Source: Chloroflexota bacterium (lineage in GTDB: Bacteria > Chloroflexota > Dehalococcoidia > UBA3495). Taken from it: a stretch of 6,275 bases of DNA. Shown here in pieces: positions 1-6,042 of this stretch. The DNA lies in the NCBI GenBank assembly GCA_002697005.1, contig NZUD01000042.1, positions 10,307 through 16,581 on the forward strand, written 5' to 3'. Positions within the stretch are counted from its first letter, which is position 1, and every line of letters starts with the position of its first letter. A model generated the notes under the pieces. The model was not told the DNA's origin. It ran no database searches and saw only the letters and a list, made by a program, of their open reading frames with translations. Position numbers and translations under genes: made by a program.

Positions 1-341
1 GCCCCGATGAAAACGTGGTCTCCAACGTCGGTGTCCTCGAGAAGTACCGCGTTTACGCCGATCAGGACGTTGCTTCCAACCTTTCCGCCGTGGACAACCG
101 CTCCGTGGGTCATGAGCACGTTGTCGCCTAACTCCAGATGGTCATCGGTGTGCAGCACGGCATTATCCTGGATGGAACAGTTTTTGCCGATAATGATGTC
201 TCCGTAGTCGGCACGTATAACCGCTCCGGGCCAGATGCTGGTGCCTTCCCCGATGACCACGTCGCCGACAATATAGGCAGCTTCACTGACGAAAGCGGAC
301 GGATGGACGCGAGGGCTTTTACCGTCTAATGGGCGAATCAA
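1..341 (-). CDS. Gamma-carbonic-anhydrase-like hexapeptide-repeat protein, 3' end cut by window edge
   Basis: The reverse strand encodes 113 residues with the period-six pattern of a left-handed beta-helix (repeats such as IGEGTS, IGKNCS, LGDNV, VGSNV, VGDHV). The protein is closely of the gamma-carbonic anhydrase/YrdA/PaaY type. The residues used by that family line up: R43 and D45 (IRAD), Q58 (SIQD), H64 (VLH), H79 (MTHG) and H84 (VVHG). The last two are five residues apart, as usual for the zinc ligands, so all three histidines are present. Family members bind a divalent metal as homotrimers in the cytoplasm. Some hydrate CO2, while many have no proven activity, so true carbonic anhydrase activity is not shown. 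Full members are about 170-180 residues, so roughly the last third lies beyond position 1. I chose the TTG start at 341 because GGAGG sits 6 nt upstream and the protein then begins LIRPLDGKSPRVHP, typical for the family. Confidence 0.88.
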   Translation of the reverse strand, partial: MIRPLDGKSPRVHPSAFVSEAAYIVGDVVIGEGTSIWPGAVIRADYGDIIIGKNCSIQDNAVLHTDDHLELGDNVLMTHGAVVHGGKVGSNVLIGVNAVLLEDTDVGDHVFIG

Positions 342-347
342 AGTGTG

Positions 348-352
348 CCTCC
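348..352 (-). promoter_or_regulatory. Shine-Dalgarno of the gamma-CA-like gene (TTG start)
   Basis: GGAGG on the minus strand lies 6 nt upstream of a TTG codon. It decides the start of the gamma-carbonic-anhydrase-like gene, whose 5' end has no ATG. Confidence 0.8.
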
Positions 353-365
353 AATAAATGCAGTC

Positions 366-386
366 GGAACCGTTTGAAGGGGTTCC
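366..386. repeat. Inverted repeat GGAACC-N9-GGTTCC
   Basis: Two perfect 6-bp arms (366-371 and 381-386) flank a 9-nt spacer, 13 bp upstream of the Shine-Dalgarno sequence of the gamma-CA-like gene. It could be an operator or a leader hairpin. There is no U-tract on either strand, so it is not a convincing terminator. Function unknown. Confidence 0.35.
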
Positions 387-501
387 CAGCGTAAATGGGA
401 ATTTGTGGGGTGAAAAATAAGGAAGAGATTGGGTAAGAATACACTCCTATTGCGATATCCGCCACTTTTCATGCCTGAAATGGTTTTTTCGGCTCCCGAT
501 A

Positions 502-1071
502 TTAAATGTCGAATGCGTCAGTCAGCCATTCTGCGCCAGCGATGCAGGCGTACGCGAAAACCAAGAATTTGAGCACCTTGCCGGCCCAGACCACGGCCAA
601 GAATCTCCAGATTGGGTAGCGGAGCGCTCCAGCGGTGATGCCCACCACGTCGAAGATTGGATTGGGAATCAACGATACAAGGAACAGCGCCAACCAGCCC
701 CACCGGCGCATAGCCCCTTCCAGCCGCTGGTACATCCGGCTTTTTGCCAATATGTCCCGGCCCGTGTAACCCAGGTAATAACCGCTAAGTTCACCAGTAG
801 CTTCGGCGGTACCTGCTATGAGCCCTACCAACAATGGGTTCAGGAAGTTGGCGGTGGCGCAGGCGGTGGCTAGAGCAGGGACTGGGATCAACAACCCGGC
901 GCTGGCTACTAATGCGCTCAAGGCGACTGCGCCGTAGCCCACTTCGCTGGCTCCGAAGTTGTGGCGAACCATCCAGGCCGTAACGAAGGCCCCAATGACC
1001 AGAGTCAGGATGCTCAGCCGGATCAGATTCTTCGGTTTTCGCCAGTCTACCTGGCCCAATGCCCGAATCAC
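502..1071 (-). CDS. VTT-domain (DedA/TVP38-like) integral membrane protein
   Basis: The protein has 189 residues and is strongly hydrophobic. Likely membrane segments are at about 16-35, 44-63, 77-90 (possibly re-entrant), 126-148 and 154-178. The segment GELSGYYLGYTGR (93-105) and the proline-bearing SLIPNPIFDVVGITAGALR (133-151) match the conserved core of VTT/SNARE-associated DedA-like proteins, including the G-x3-GYxxGR and P...D..G..AG patterns. The superfamily includes proteins implicated in lipid flipping and membrane homeostasis, but the substrate of this one cannot be read from sequence. The start is GTG at 1071: a stop codon lies nine codons upstream in frame with no ATG, GTG or TTG between, and no strong Shine-Dalgarno is visible, so a somewhat later start is possible. 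It lies upstream of the gamma-CA-like gene on the same strand across a 160-bp gap, so co-transcription is uncertain. It is separated from the clp gene by 282 bp. Confidence 0.8.
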   Translation of the reverse strand: MIRALGQVDWRKPKNLIRLSILTLVIGAFVTAWMVRHNFGASEVGYGAVALSALVASAGLLIPVPALATACATANFLNPLLVGLIAGTAEATGELSGYYLGYTGRDILAKSRMYQRLEGAMRRWGWLALFLVSLIPNPIFDVVGITAGALRYPIWRFLAVVWAGKVLKFLVFAYACIAGAEWLTDAFDI

Positions 1072-1287
1072 GATTTGTCTTGGGCTGTTGGTATGTAGCT
1101 ACCCTTAAGGAAATTAATTAGCATAAGGTTGAGCAGTTGTGATTGTTCCATTACAGTTTCAACATAGTGGGCATTTAATTCCCATACGTTGATGGTTTTA
1201 TATCTCGCTTGTCGCATCAGCTCTCAGCCGAGGTTGGATTACCGCCGTGCCAAAGGTTGGAGTTAGCCGATTAAGATCTAGTGATCA

Positions 1288-1306
1288 ACTCAAGTTTTGT
1301 TTGAGT
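1288..1306. repeat. Inverted repeat ACTCAA-N7-TTGAGT in the clp/VTT gap
   Basis: Perfect 6-bp arms at 1288-1293 and 1301-1306 are separated by 7 bp (GTTTTGT). The half-sites and spacing are those of the HAIR operator bound by HspR (CTTGAGT-N7-ACTCAAG), but in the opposite (everted) order. The site is downstream of the clp gene and about 215 bp upstream of the VTT gene start. No U-tract follows, so a terminator is unlikely. Whether it binds any protein is unknown. Confidence 0.4.
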
Positions 1307-1321
1307 ACGACCTCGCTTTAA

Positions 1322-1366
1322 CCCGGCCAAATTTGGAAGGATAGGGTTTTAAATCATTTAGCCGGG
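1322..1366. repeat. Inverted repeat CCCGGC/GCCGGG spanning the clp stop codon
   Basis: CCCGGC (1322-1327) and GCCGGG (1361-1366) are complementary. A one-base mismatch is followed by four more pairs (AAAT/ATTT), leaving a loop of about 23 nt. The outer arm lies in the last clp codons. In the clp mRNA the hairpin would be followed by UUAAAGCG, not a U-run, so it may be a 3'-end mRNA structure rather than an intrinsic terminator. A perfect 10-bp palindrome (CCAAATTTGG, 1327-1336) lies within it. Confidence 0.35.
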
Positions 1367-3855
1367 AAGTGGGAAGTCGAAGTTAAGGCTTTGTCTTCTT
1401 TCTGGTACCCCATCTCAGAGGCAGGCGTTTCCACCTTAGACAACACGAGCCCATCTGTCTCTGCGTCCACTAGGACATGGTCGCCTGAGGTGAATTCACC
1501 GGAGAGGATTCCTTCGGACATTGGGTTTTCTAGGAAGCGGCTCACCGCTCGGCGCAACGGCCTTGCTCCATAGACTGGGTCGTAGCCCTCTCGGCCAAGC
1601 CAGATGTTGGCGTCCGTGGTCAACTCAAAGGTGATTCCCCTCTCTTCCAGACGGCTCTGAACGTCTTTAATCATCAGGCCTACGACCCGCCCGATCTCTT
1701 CTTGAGTCAGCGGGTGGAAGACGATCGTCTCATCTATCCGATTCAAGAATTCAGGCCGAAACGTGTCTTTCAGAGCGGTGTTAATGGAATCTTGGAGTTT
1801 CTTGCCCTCATTCTCACCGGTTGTGCCGTCTGTTCGGAACCCAGTGGCTTGCCTCCCGATACCAGATGTGCCTAGGTTGCTGGTCATGATGATCACAGTG
1901 TTCCGGAAATCCACGGTCCTGCCGTGGCCGTCGGTCAACCGCCCGTCCTCGAGGACCTGGAGTAGGATGTTTAACACATCTGAATGTGCCTTCTCTATCT
2001 CGTCGAATAACACCACTCTGTAAGGTCGGCGGCGCACAGCCTCGGTGAGTTGCCCGCCCTCGTCATATCCCACGTAGCCAGGAGGCGCGCCGATGAGCCG
2101 TGACACGGAATGTTTCTCCATGTACTCTGACATGTCGATGCGCACCATGTTGGACTCGTCGTCGAACATGAATTGGGACAATGACTTGGCCAACTCAGTC
2201 TTACCCACGCCCGTGGGGCCCAGGAATATGAAGCTGCCAATCGGGCGTCGCGGGTCGCTCAGACCGGCGCGGGAACGGCGTATTGCCTCGGCCACTGCGA
2301 TTACAGCTTCTCCCTGTCCGATAATCCGCTTATGGAGGTTATCCTCCATGTGCACCAGCCGCTCGCCCTCACCCTCTAATAAACGTCCGGTGGGAATGCC
2401 AGTCCACTTGGAGACCAGCTCGGCGATGTCTAGCTCGGTTACCACCATGTCCATGTTCGAGTTGTTGAGCAAGCTGCTACGCTCGGACTCGTATTCCTCT
2501 TGTAATCGCAGTCGTTCGACTCTAATCTCGGCGGCGCGTTCGTATTCTGTACGCCGAGCAGCGGCCTCTTCCTGGTCCAGAAGCTCTGCGATACGTTCTT
2601 CCTTGTTCTTCACGTCTGCAGGCAAGCTCTCGGCGTCGATCCGCAGCTTGCTTGCTGCCTCGTCTATGAAATCAACGGCCTTGTCGGGTAACTGGCGCCC
2701 AGTCACATAGCGTTCGCTTAGACGGGCAGCCGCTATCAGGGCGGAGTCGTCGATATCTACCTTGTGATGGGCTTCGTAGCGGGGCCTCAGGATGCGCAGG
2801 ATGTCGACCGTCTCCTCCACGGTTGGTTCATCCAAGATTACCGACTGGAAACGGCGCTCTAAAGCCGAGTCTTTCTCGATGTATTTTCGGTATTCGTCCA
2901 GAGTTGTGGCGCCGATGCATTGCAACTCTCCCCTAGCCAAGGCCGGCTTAAGCATGTTGCTGGCGTCGATGCCGCCCTCGGCTGCGCCGGCGCCCACCAT
3001 CATGTGTATCTCATCAAGGAATAGGATCACTTCACGGTGGGCCTGCTTGACCTCGTCCATGACCGACTTCAGCCGTTCTTCGAACTCTCCCCTGAACTTG
3101 GAGCCGGCGACCAACGCTCCCATGTCCAAAGCGAGCACACGGCGGCCTTTGAGGGAATCAGCAACGTCTCCCGCCACGATACGGGTGGCCAGACCCTCGA
3201 CGATGGCGGTCTTGCCCACGCCGGCCTCGCCTATGATTACAGGGTTGTTCTTCTTACGTCGGGTCAGTGTCTGCATCACTTGGCGGATCTCTTCGTCTCG
3301 GCCGATCACCGGGTCCAATTTACCTTGGCGTGCTAGGTGGGTCAGGTCGACGCTGTATTTGTCCAAAGATCGGTAATGGTTTTCAGCTCTGGGGTCGTCC
3401 ACTCGGTGGCTACCGCGAACTTCTACCAACGCCTGGTACACCTTTTCTTGGTCGACGCCGTGTTCCTTCAGAATCTGGGCAGCGTCTCCCTGGGACTCCG
3501 TGACCGCGGCGATGAATAAGTGCTCAGCGCCGATGAAGTCGTCCTTCAAACGGTCGGCCTCGTTCTTGGCGTCCTCGAGCAACCGGGCGGCCCGAGGAGT
3601 GGCGTAGATCTGGGTGGCGTTGTCGGCCACCTTCGGCCCCGATTCCAAGGCATGGTCCAACTGCGCCTTGATGGCGTCAGTCTGGGCGCCGATTTGGCCC
3701 AGGATCTCGGCGGGAGTACCGTTATCTAGCTGTAGAAGCGCCAAGAGTATGTGTTCAACGTCCCATTGGCTGTGGCTGTACTTGCGCACCAGGTCCTGGG
3801 AGTTATGCAAGACCTCTTGGGCTTGCTCAGTGAATTGGTCTGGTCTTAATACCAT
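1354..3855 (-). CDS. clpC: Hsp100 AAA+ unfoldase, ClpC/ClpB family
   Basis: This 833-residue cytoplasmic ATPase unfolds or disaggregates proteins by threading them through a hexamer. The order is a Clp N-domain (about 1-150), then AAA1 with Walker A GEAGVGKT (209-216), Walker B VILFLDE (276-282), pore loop KFRG (253-256) and arginine pair in ALERRF (331-336). A short middle segment (about 405-480) contains a UVR-like coiled coil ([16 protein letters not shown]). AAA2 has Walker A GPTGVGKT (546-553), Walker B VVLFDEIE (614-621), pore GYVG (593-596) and sensor-2 GARPLRR (763-769). The middle segment is far shorter than the roughly 120-residue ClpB propeller and resembles ClpC. However, the N-domain, AAA1 ([20 protein letters not shown]) and C-terminus ([23 protein letters not shown]) read like ClpB, so clpB is a fair alternative name. 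The ClpP-loop position reads TGF (671-673). The ATG start is preceded by AGGAGG at 7 nt. Third gene of the operon after hspR. Confidence 0.92.
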   Translation of the reverse strand: MVLRPDQFTEQAQEVLHNSQDLVRKYSHSQWDVEHILLALLQLDNGTPAEILGQIGAQTDAIKAQLDHALESGPKVADNATQIYATPRAARLLEDAKNEADRLKDDFIGAEHLFIAAVTESQGDAAQILKEHGVDQEKVYQALVEVRGSHRVDDPRAENHYRSLDKYSVDLTHLARQGKLDPVIGRDEEIRQVMQTLTRRKKNNPVIIGEAGVGKTAIVEGLATRIVAGDVADSLKGRRVLALDMGALVAGSKFRGEFEERLKSVMDEVKQAHREVILFLDEIHMMVGAGAAEGGIDASNMLKPALARGELQCIGATTLDEYRKYIEKDSALERRFQSVILDEPTVEETVDILRILRPRYEAHHKVDIDDSALIAAARLSERYVTGRQLPDKAVDFIDEAASKLRIDAESLPADVKNKEERIAELLDQEEAAARRTEYERAAEIRVERLRLQEEYESERSSLLNNSNMDMVVTELDIAELVSKWTGIPTGRLLEGEGERLVHMEDNLHKRIIGQGEAVIAVAEAIRRSRAGLSDPRRPIGSFIFLGPTGVGKTELAKSLSQFMFDDESNMVRIDMSEYMEKHSVSRLIGAPPGYVGYDEGGQLTEAVRRRPYRVVLFDEIEKAHSDVLNILLQVLEDGRLTDGHGRTVDFRNTVIIMTSNLGTSGIGRQATGFRTDGTTGENEGKKLQDSINTALKDTFRPEFLNRIDETIVFHPLTQEEIGRVVGLMIKDVQSRLEERGITFELTTDANIWLGREGYDPVYGARPLRRAVSRFLENPMSEGILSGEFTSGDHVLVDAETDGLVLSKVETPASEMGYQKEDKALTSTSHFPAK

Positions 3856-3862
3856 GATGCTT

Positions 3863-3868
3863 CCTCCT
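3863..3868 (-). promoter_or_regulatory. Shine-Dalgarno of clp overlapping the hspR stop codon
   Basis: AGGAGG on the minus strand lies 7 nt before the clp ATG and shares its first two bases with the TAG stop of hspR (TAGGAGG). A ribosome ending hspR therefore covers the clp initiation site, which predicts translational coupling of repressor and chaperone. Confidence 0.8.
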
Positions 3869-4238
3869 ACGCGAGACTGGCCGCGCTATGTCCTTGACCG
3901 GATCTCTGGCCTTGCCGTTGCCTTTGTCTCTGAAGAGTGTTTACGGCATCGGTCAACTGTTTAACCTGGTCCTCAAGTTCTTCGATGCGGTTCATCAGTT
4001 TGAGAGCCACCTCCGCCCCGGCCAGGTTAAGACCCATGTCCTCCGTTAGAGTTTTGAGCTGGCGCAGACGCTCGATGTCTGCCATGGAATAGAGGCGCTG
4101 CCGACCTCCGGTCCGCGACGGCCATATCAAGCCCACACGCTCGTAGTGACGCAAGGTTTGGGCGTGAACACCGACGATTCGGGCGGCAACGCTTATAACG
4201 AAACAAGGTTCGTCTTGGAATCGGTTATCTGTGCTCAT
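3867..4238 (-). CDS. hspR: HspR-type MerR-family heat-shock repressor
   Basis: The protein has 123 residues. A MerR-type winged helix-turn-helix occupies about 13-83: FVISVAARIVGVHAQTLRHYERVGL (helix-turn-helix), then the wing GGRQRLYSMADIERLRQLKTL, then LNLAGAEVAL. The HAQTLRHYER, RLYS and LNLAG signatures are those of HspR, the repressor of dnaK/clpB-type operons, rather than of metal- or drug-sensing MerR proteins. It has no cysteine cluster of the metal-sensing kind (its only Cys is C12). A coiled-coil helix (84-103) probably dimerises it, followed by a Gln/Arg-rich tail (QRQRQRQGQR, 103-112) of unknown role. Known HspR proteins use DnaK as co-repressor; whether that holds here is inferred. 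The ATG at 4238 has GAGGA 6 nt upstream, located inside the last codons of dnaJ, and begins 2 nt after the dnaJ stop. Position between dnaJ and clp suggests it autoregulates this operon. Confidence 0.92.
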   Translation of the reverse strand: MSTDNRFQDEPCFVISVAARIVGVHAQTLRHYERVGLIWPSRTGGRQRLYSMADIERLRQLKTLTEDMGLNLAGAEVALKLMNRIEELEDQVKQLTDAVNTLQRQRQRQGQRSGQGHSAASLA

Positions 4239-4240
4239 AG

Positions 4241-5170
4241 CTATTCCTCAACTGCTCCATCATCTCCTCCGGCACCTCCTGTTTTTGACGAACCGATTCG
4301 GTTGTCCCGTAACATTTGGAACAGGTCTATCTCTTCAGCGGTGAACTCCTCTGGGAGCTTCACCTTCAATGTGGCGAACAAGTCACCGCGGTGGTCGACG
4401 TCACTCCGAGGGTTGTTCCCTGAGCTAATTAGGGCAGGCATGCCCTGCCCTGCTAGTCGGAAGCGCCGCCCATTCTGAGTCCCTTTCGGGATGGTCATCG
4501 CCAGCCGTCCGGTCAGGGTAGGCACGGTGAGCTCGCCGCCTAGTACGGCATCGTCCAGAGGCGCCTCTACATCCACGTAGAGGTTCTTGCCCTGCCGGCG
4601 GAACTTGGCGTGTTCTTTCACCGATACCACTAGATAGAAGTCGCTCCCAGGGCCGGAGTCTGCTGCGATGTGGACCTTCGAGCCGTTGTCCACCCCTGAC
4701 GGAATCTTGACTTCGATCCGCCTGCCGTCTTGCATGTGGAGTCGGCGGGCAGCGCCATTAAAGGCTTCTTCAAGAGTGACCGAGACCGGGTATTCTGCGG
4801 GAGGGGTAGGGCTCGTCTCAAAACCCCTGCCGCCCATACCGCCAAATAGGTCTTCAAGGTTGATACCTCGGGGAGCACCCCTCATTCCTCCTCGACCCAT
4901 GTTCGTAAAGTTGAATCCTCCGCCACTACCCGGGTGTCCAAAATCACCTGCGCGTTTCCAATCGTCTCCGTAGCGATCATATTTCCGGCGGGAGTCGGAG
5001 TCTGATAGCACCGTGTAGGCCTCGTTGATCTCTTTGAACTTCTCTTCGGATGCTGGGTCGTTGTCATTGACGTCGGGGTGATGTTTGCGGGCCAATCTGC
5101 GGAATGCGTTACGGATATCTTTCTCCGAAGCTCCCTTGGGCACACCTAATGTGTCGTAATAATTTGCCAT
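4241..5170 (-). CDS. Class B (CbpA/DnaJ-like) J-domain co-chaperone
   Basis: The protein has 309 residues and recruits and stimulates DnaK ATPase activity for client transfer. The J-domain occupies about 3-68, with DYYxxLGV-like start (NYYDTLGVPKGAS) and the essential HPD at 31-33. A Gly/Phe-rich linker follows (about 76-118), then two beta-sandwich substrate-binding domains (about 125-275; PVSVTLEEAFNGAARRL and VEAPLDDAVLGGELTVPTL are typical). No CxxCxGxG zinc-finger repeats occur, which separates it from canonical class A DnaJ and places it with CbpA-type proteins. The C-terminal tail is Gly- and acid-rich. The reading frame stays open to an ATG at 5269, but I start at 5170. There the protein begins MANYYDTLGV as family members do, and the -10 and -35 boxes (5217-5245) lie inside the upstream extension, whose residues are not J-protein-like. 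The Shine-Dalgarno is weak (GGTTGA). First gene of the operon; no dnaK or grpE adjoins it. Confidence 0.92.
   Translation of the reverse strand: MANYYDTLGVPKGASEKDIRNAFRRLARKHHPDVNDNDPASEEKFKEINEAYTVLSDSDSRRKYDRYGDDWKRAGDFGHPGSGGGFNFTNMGRGGMRGAPRGINLEDLFGGMGGRGFETSPTPPAEYPVSVTLEEAFNGAARRLHMQDGRRIEVKIPSGVDNGSKVHIAADSGPGSDFYLVVSVKEHAKFRRQGKNLYVDVEAPLDDAVLGGELTVPTLTGRLAMTIPKGTQNGRRFRLAGQGMPALISSGNNPRSDVDHRGDLFATLKVKLPEEFTAEEIDLFQMLRDNRIGSSKTGGAGGDDGAVEE
4245..4249 (-). promoter_or_regulatory. Shine-Dalgarno of hspR inside the dnaJ C-terminus
   Basis: GAGGA on the minus strand is formed by the last two sense codons of the J-protein gene (GAG GAA), 6 nt before the hspR ATG. With the 2-nt gap between the genes this supports coupled translation. 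Confidence 0.7.
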
Positions 5171-5209
5171 CAAATCAACCGAATAATATGACTTTATTAG
5201 TCTTTGGAC

Positions 5210-5245
5210 GATTTGGATTATAGTTAAATTATATATTAACGTCAA
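5210..5245 (-). promoter_or_regulatory. Sigma70-type promoter of the dnaJ-hspR-clp operon
   Basis: On the minus strand TTGACG (5245-5240) is followed by exactly 17 bp and a perfect TATAAT (5222-5217). Transcription would begin near 5210, giving a leader of about 40 nt before the J-protein ATG at 5170. A strong housekeeping-type promoter held down by a repressor fits HspR-type control better than an alternative heat-shock sigma factor. Confidence 0.8.
5223..5240. promoter_or_regulatory. Palindrome between -35 and -10: candidate operator
   Basis: GTTAAATTATATATTAAC is an imperfect 18-bp palindrome with 5-bp outer arms GTTAA/TTAAC and an inner TA/TA match. It fills the spacer of the operon promoter almost exactly, where a bound dimer would exclude RNA polymerase. 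It does not match the HAIR consensus, so assigning it to HspR is inference. Palindromes arise easily in AT-rich DNA. Confidence 0.4.
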
Positions 5246-5289
5246 TCTAGTCGCTATTATTCCCATCATTAAAATTATAGATACTTTAT

Positions 5290-5318
5290 TTGAAACTTAA
5301 TAATTATCACTCAATTAT
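5290..5318 (+). promoter_or_regulatory. Possible hsp20 promoter
   Basis: TTGAAA (5290-5295) is followed after 17 bp by AATTAT (5313-5318), matching 5/6 and 4/6 of the sigma70 boxes. TTATAG or TATAGA a few bases later are alternative -10 boxes at longer spacing. The leader would be about 65 nt. The region is very AT-rich, so chance matches are likely. Confidence 0.35.
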
Positions 5319-5349
5319 AGATAGTATCGTATATCAACTAAGGATTGAG
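5310..5349. repeat. Inverted repeat CTCAAT-N28-ATTGAG in the hsp20 leader
   Basis: CTCAAT (5310-5315) and ATTGAG (5344-5349) are perfect complements just downstream of or overlapping the likely hsp20 -10 region. The arms resemble HAIR half-sites (ACTCAA/TTGAGT), but the 28-bp spacing is far from the HAIR 7 bp. A regulatory role is speculative. Confidence 0.25.
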
Positions 5350-5390
5350 ACTGAGCGTCCTAACCCTAGAATTTTTGGAGGAACTGAAAA

Positions 5391-5831
5391 ATGGTATTGA
5401 CGCGTTGGGATCCGCTATTCGAGATCAGGCGAGCACGCCATAAGGCCACCCGTGGGGTATATGACAACCCCGAGCGGAATGGTAGACCGGCTCCATTGGA
5501 CATCGCCCGGGAAGGTGACAACGTTACAGTAACCGCGAATCTTCCCGGTGTTAAGCCGGAGGACATAGTTATTACGATCGAGGGAGGAGTCCTATCGATC
5601 AAGGCAGAAACCAAGGTCGAGGAACGGCGAGAGGATAGTGCTTACGTTGTTCGCGAACGCAGTACTGGTTCGTTTCGTCGGTCGTTGCGGCTCTCTGATT
5701 ATGTGGACACCGAGAATGTTGAACCTCGGTACCAGAATGGTGTCTTGACTATTACACTACCAGTCGCTGAGTCTCAAAAGACTAAGCATTTGAAGGTCTC
5801 TTCGGGAACGGCTATCTCGCAAGGAAGTTAA
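5391..5831 (+). CDS. hsp20: Small heat-shock protein, Hsp20/alpha-crystallin family
   Basis: This 146-residue ATP-independent holdase forms large oligomers in the cytoplasm and keeps unfolding proteins accessible to DnaK and Hsp100. The short N-terminal arm has the usual RWDPLFEIRRAR motif (5-16). The alpha-crystallin domain (about 35-126) contains DNVTVTANLPGVKPEDI (43-59), GSFRRSLRLSD (93-103) and the signature NGVLTITLP (116-124). A C-terminal LKV (134-136) fits the I/L-x-I/V motif that docks neighbouring subunits. Length is normal for bacterial Hsp20. The ATG at 5391 has GGAGG 9 nt upstream. It is transcribed away from the dnaJ-hspR-clp operon across a shared 220-bp AT-rich region and is followed by a strong terminator, so it is probably monocistronic. 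Joint control with the operon is plausible but not shown. Confidence 0.95.
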   Translation: MVLTRWDPLFEIRRARHKATRGVYDNPERNGRPAPLDIAREGDNVTVTANLPGVKPEDIVITIEGGVLSIKAETKVEERREDSAYVVRERSTGSFRRSLRLSDYVDTENVEPRYQNGVLTITLPVAESQKTKHLKVSSGTAISQGS

Positions 5832-5878
5832 CTGGTTGGCTGGGCTCGGTTTACTCTCTGAATCAACGGGAATTAGTG

Positions 5879-5912
5879 AAAAGGACCTGTCTCATGAGAC
5901 AGGTCCTTTTTT
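5879..5912 (+). terminator. Rho-independent terminator of hsp20
   Basis: A perfect 32-bp palindrome (5879-5910, centre between 5894 and 5895) forms a GC-containing stem GGACCTGTCT/AGACAGGTCC with CATG loop. It is flanked by AAAA on the left and six T residues (5907-5912) on the right, 47 bp after the hsp20 stop. The four A residues give a short U-tract on the minus strand, so it may work in both directions. Confidence 0.93.
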
Positions 5913-5976
5913 GAGTTTGCAGTGTAGCAGACGAATCAAAATTTTCCGAATAGAATCCGTCAAAACCTCTTAAGAT

Positions 5977-6006
5977 TTGATCGGTTTAATATTAGATATC
6001 GATCAA
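5977..6006. repeat. Inverted repeat TTGATCG-N16-CGATCAA
   Basis: Perfect 7-bp arms (5977-5983, 6000-6006) flank a 16-bp AT-rich spacer, about 37 bp from the tRNA-like sequence. No U-run follows on either strand. Function unknown. Confidence 0.35.
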
Positions 6007-6042
6007 TACTAGCTGGAGAGATCGTTTAAGAAGGATAATAGC

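Noticed and set aside
7..329. Plus-strand open frames at 7-207 and 138-329
   Set aside because: They oppose the gamma-carbonic-anhydrase-like gene, whose hexapeptide repeats and metal residues are unmistakable on the minus strand.
1322..1366. Intrinsic terminator for the clp operon
   Set aside because: The hairpin has a large loop and is not followed by a U-run in the direction of transcription, so it is kept only as an inverted repeat.
2093..3376. Long plus-strand open frames inside the clp gene (2093-2710, 2792-3376 and others)
   Set aside because: They are antisense shadows of a fully conserved clp reading frame, with low-complexity Ser/Arg-rich translations and no Shine-Dalgarno or family signature.
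5171..5269. N-terminal extension of the J-protein from an upstream in-frame ATG at 5269
   Set aside because: It would start upstream of a near-consensus promoter (5217-5245), is AT-driven in composition, and adds 33 residues before the conserved J-domain start. The ATG at 5170 gives the family-typical N-terminus.
5350..5391. RNA thermometer (ROSE or fourU type) in the hsp20 leader
   Set aside because: TCCT (5358-5361) can pair with AGGA of the ribosome site, but only over four base pairs with a long loop. No ROSE-type conserved element was seen, so the support is too weak.
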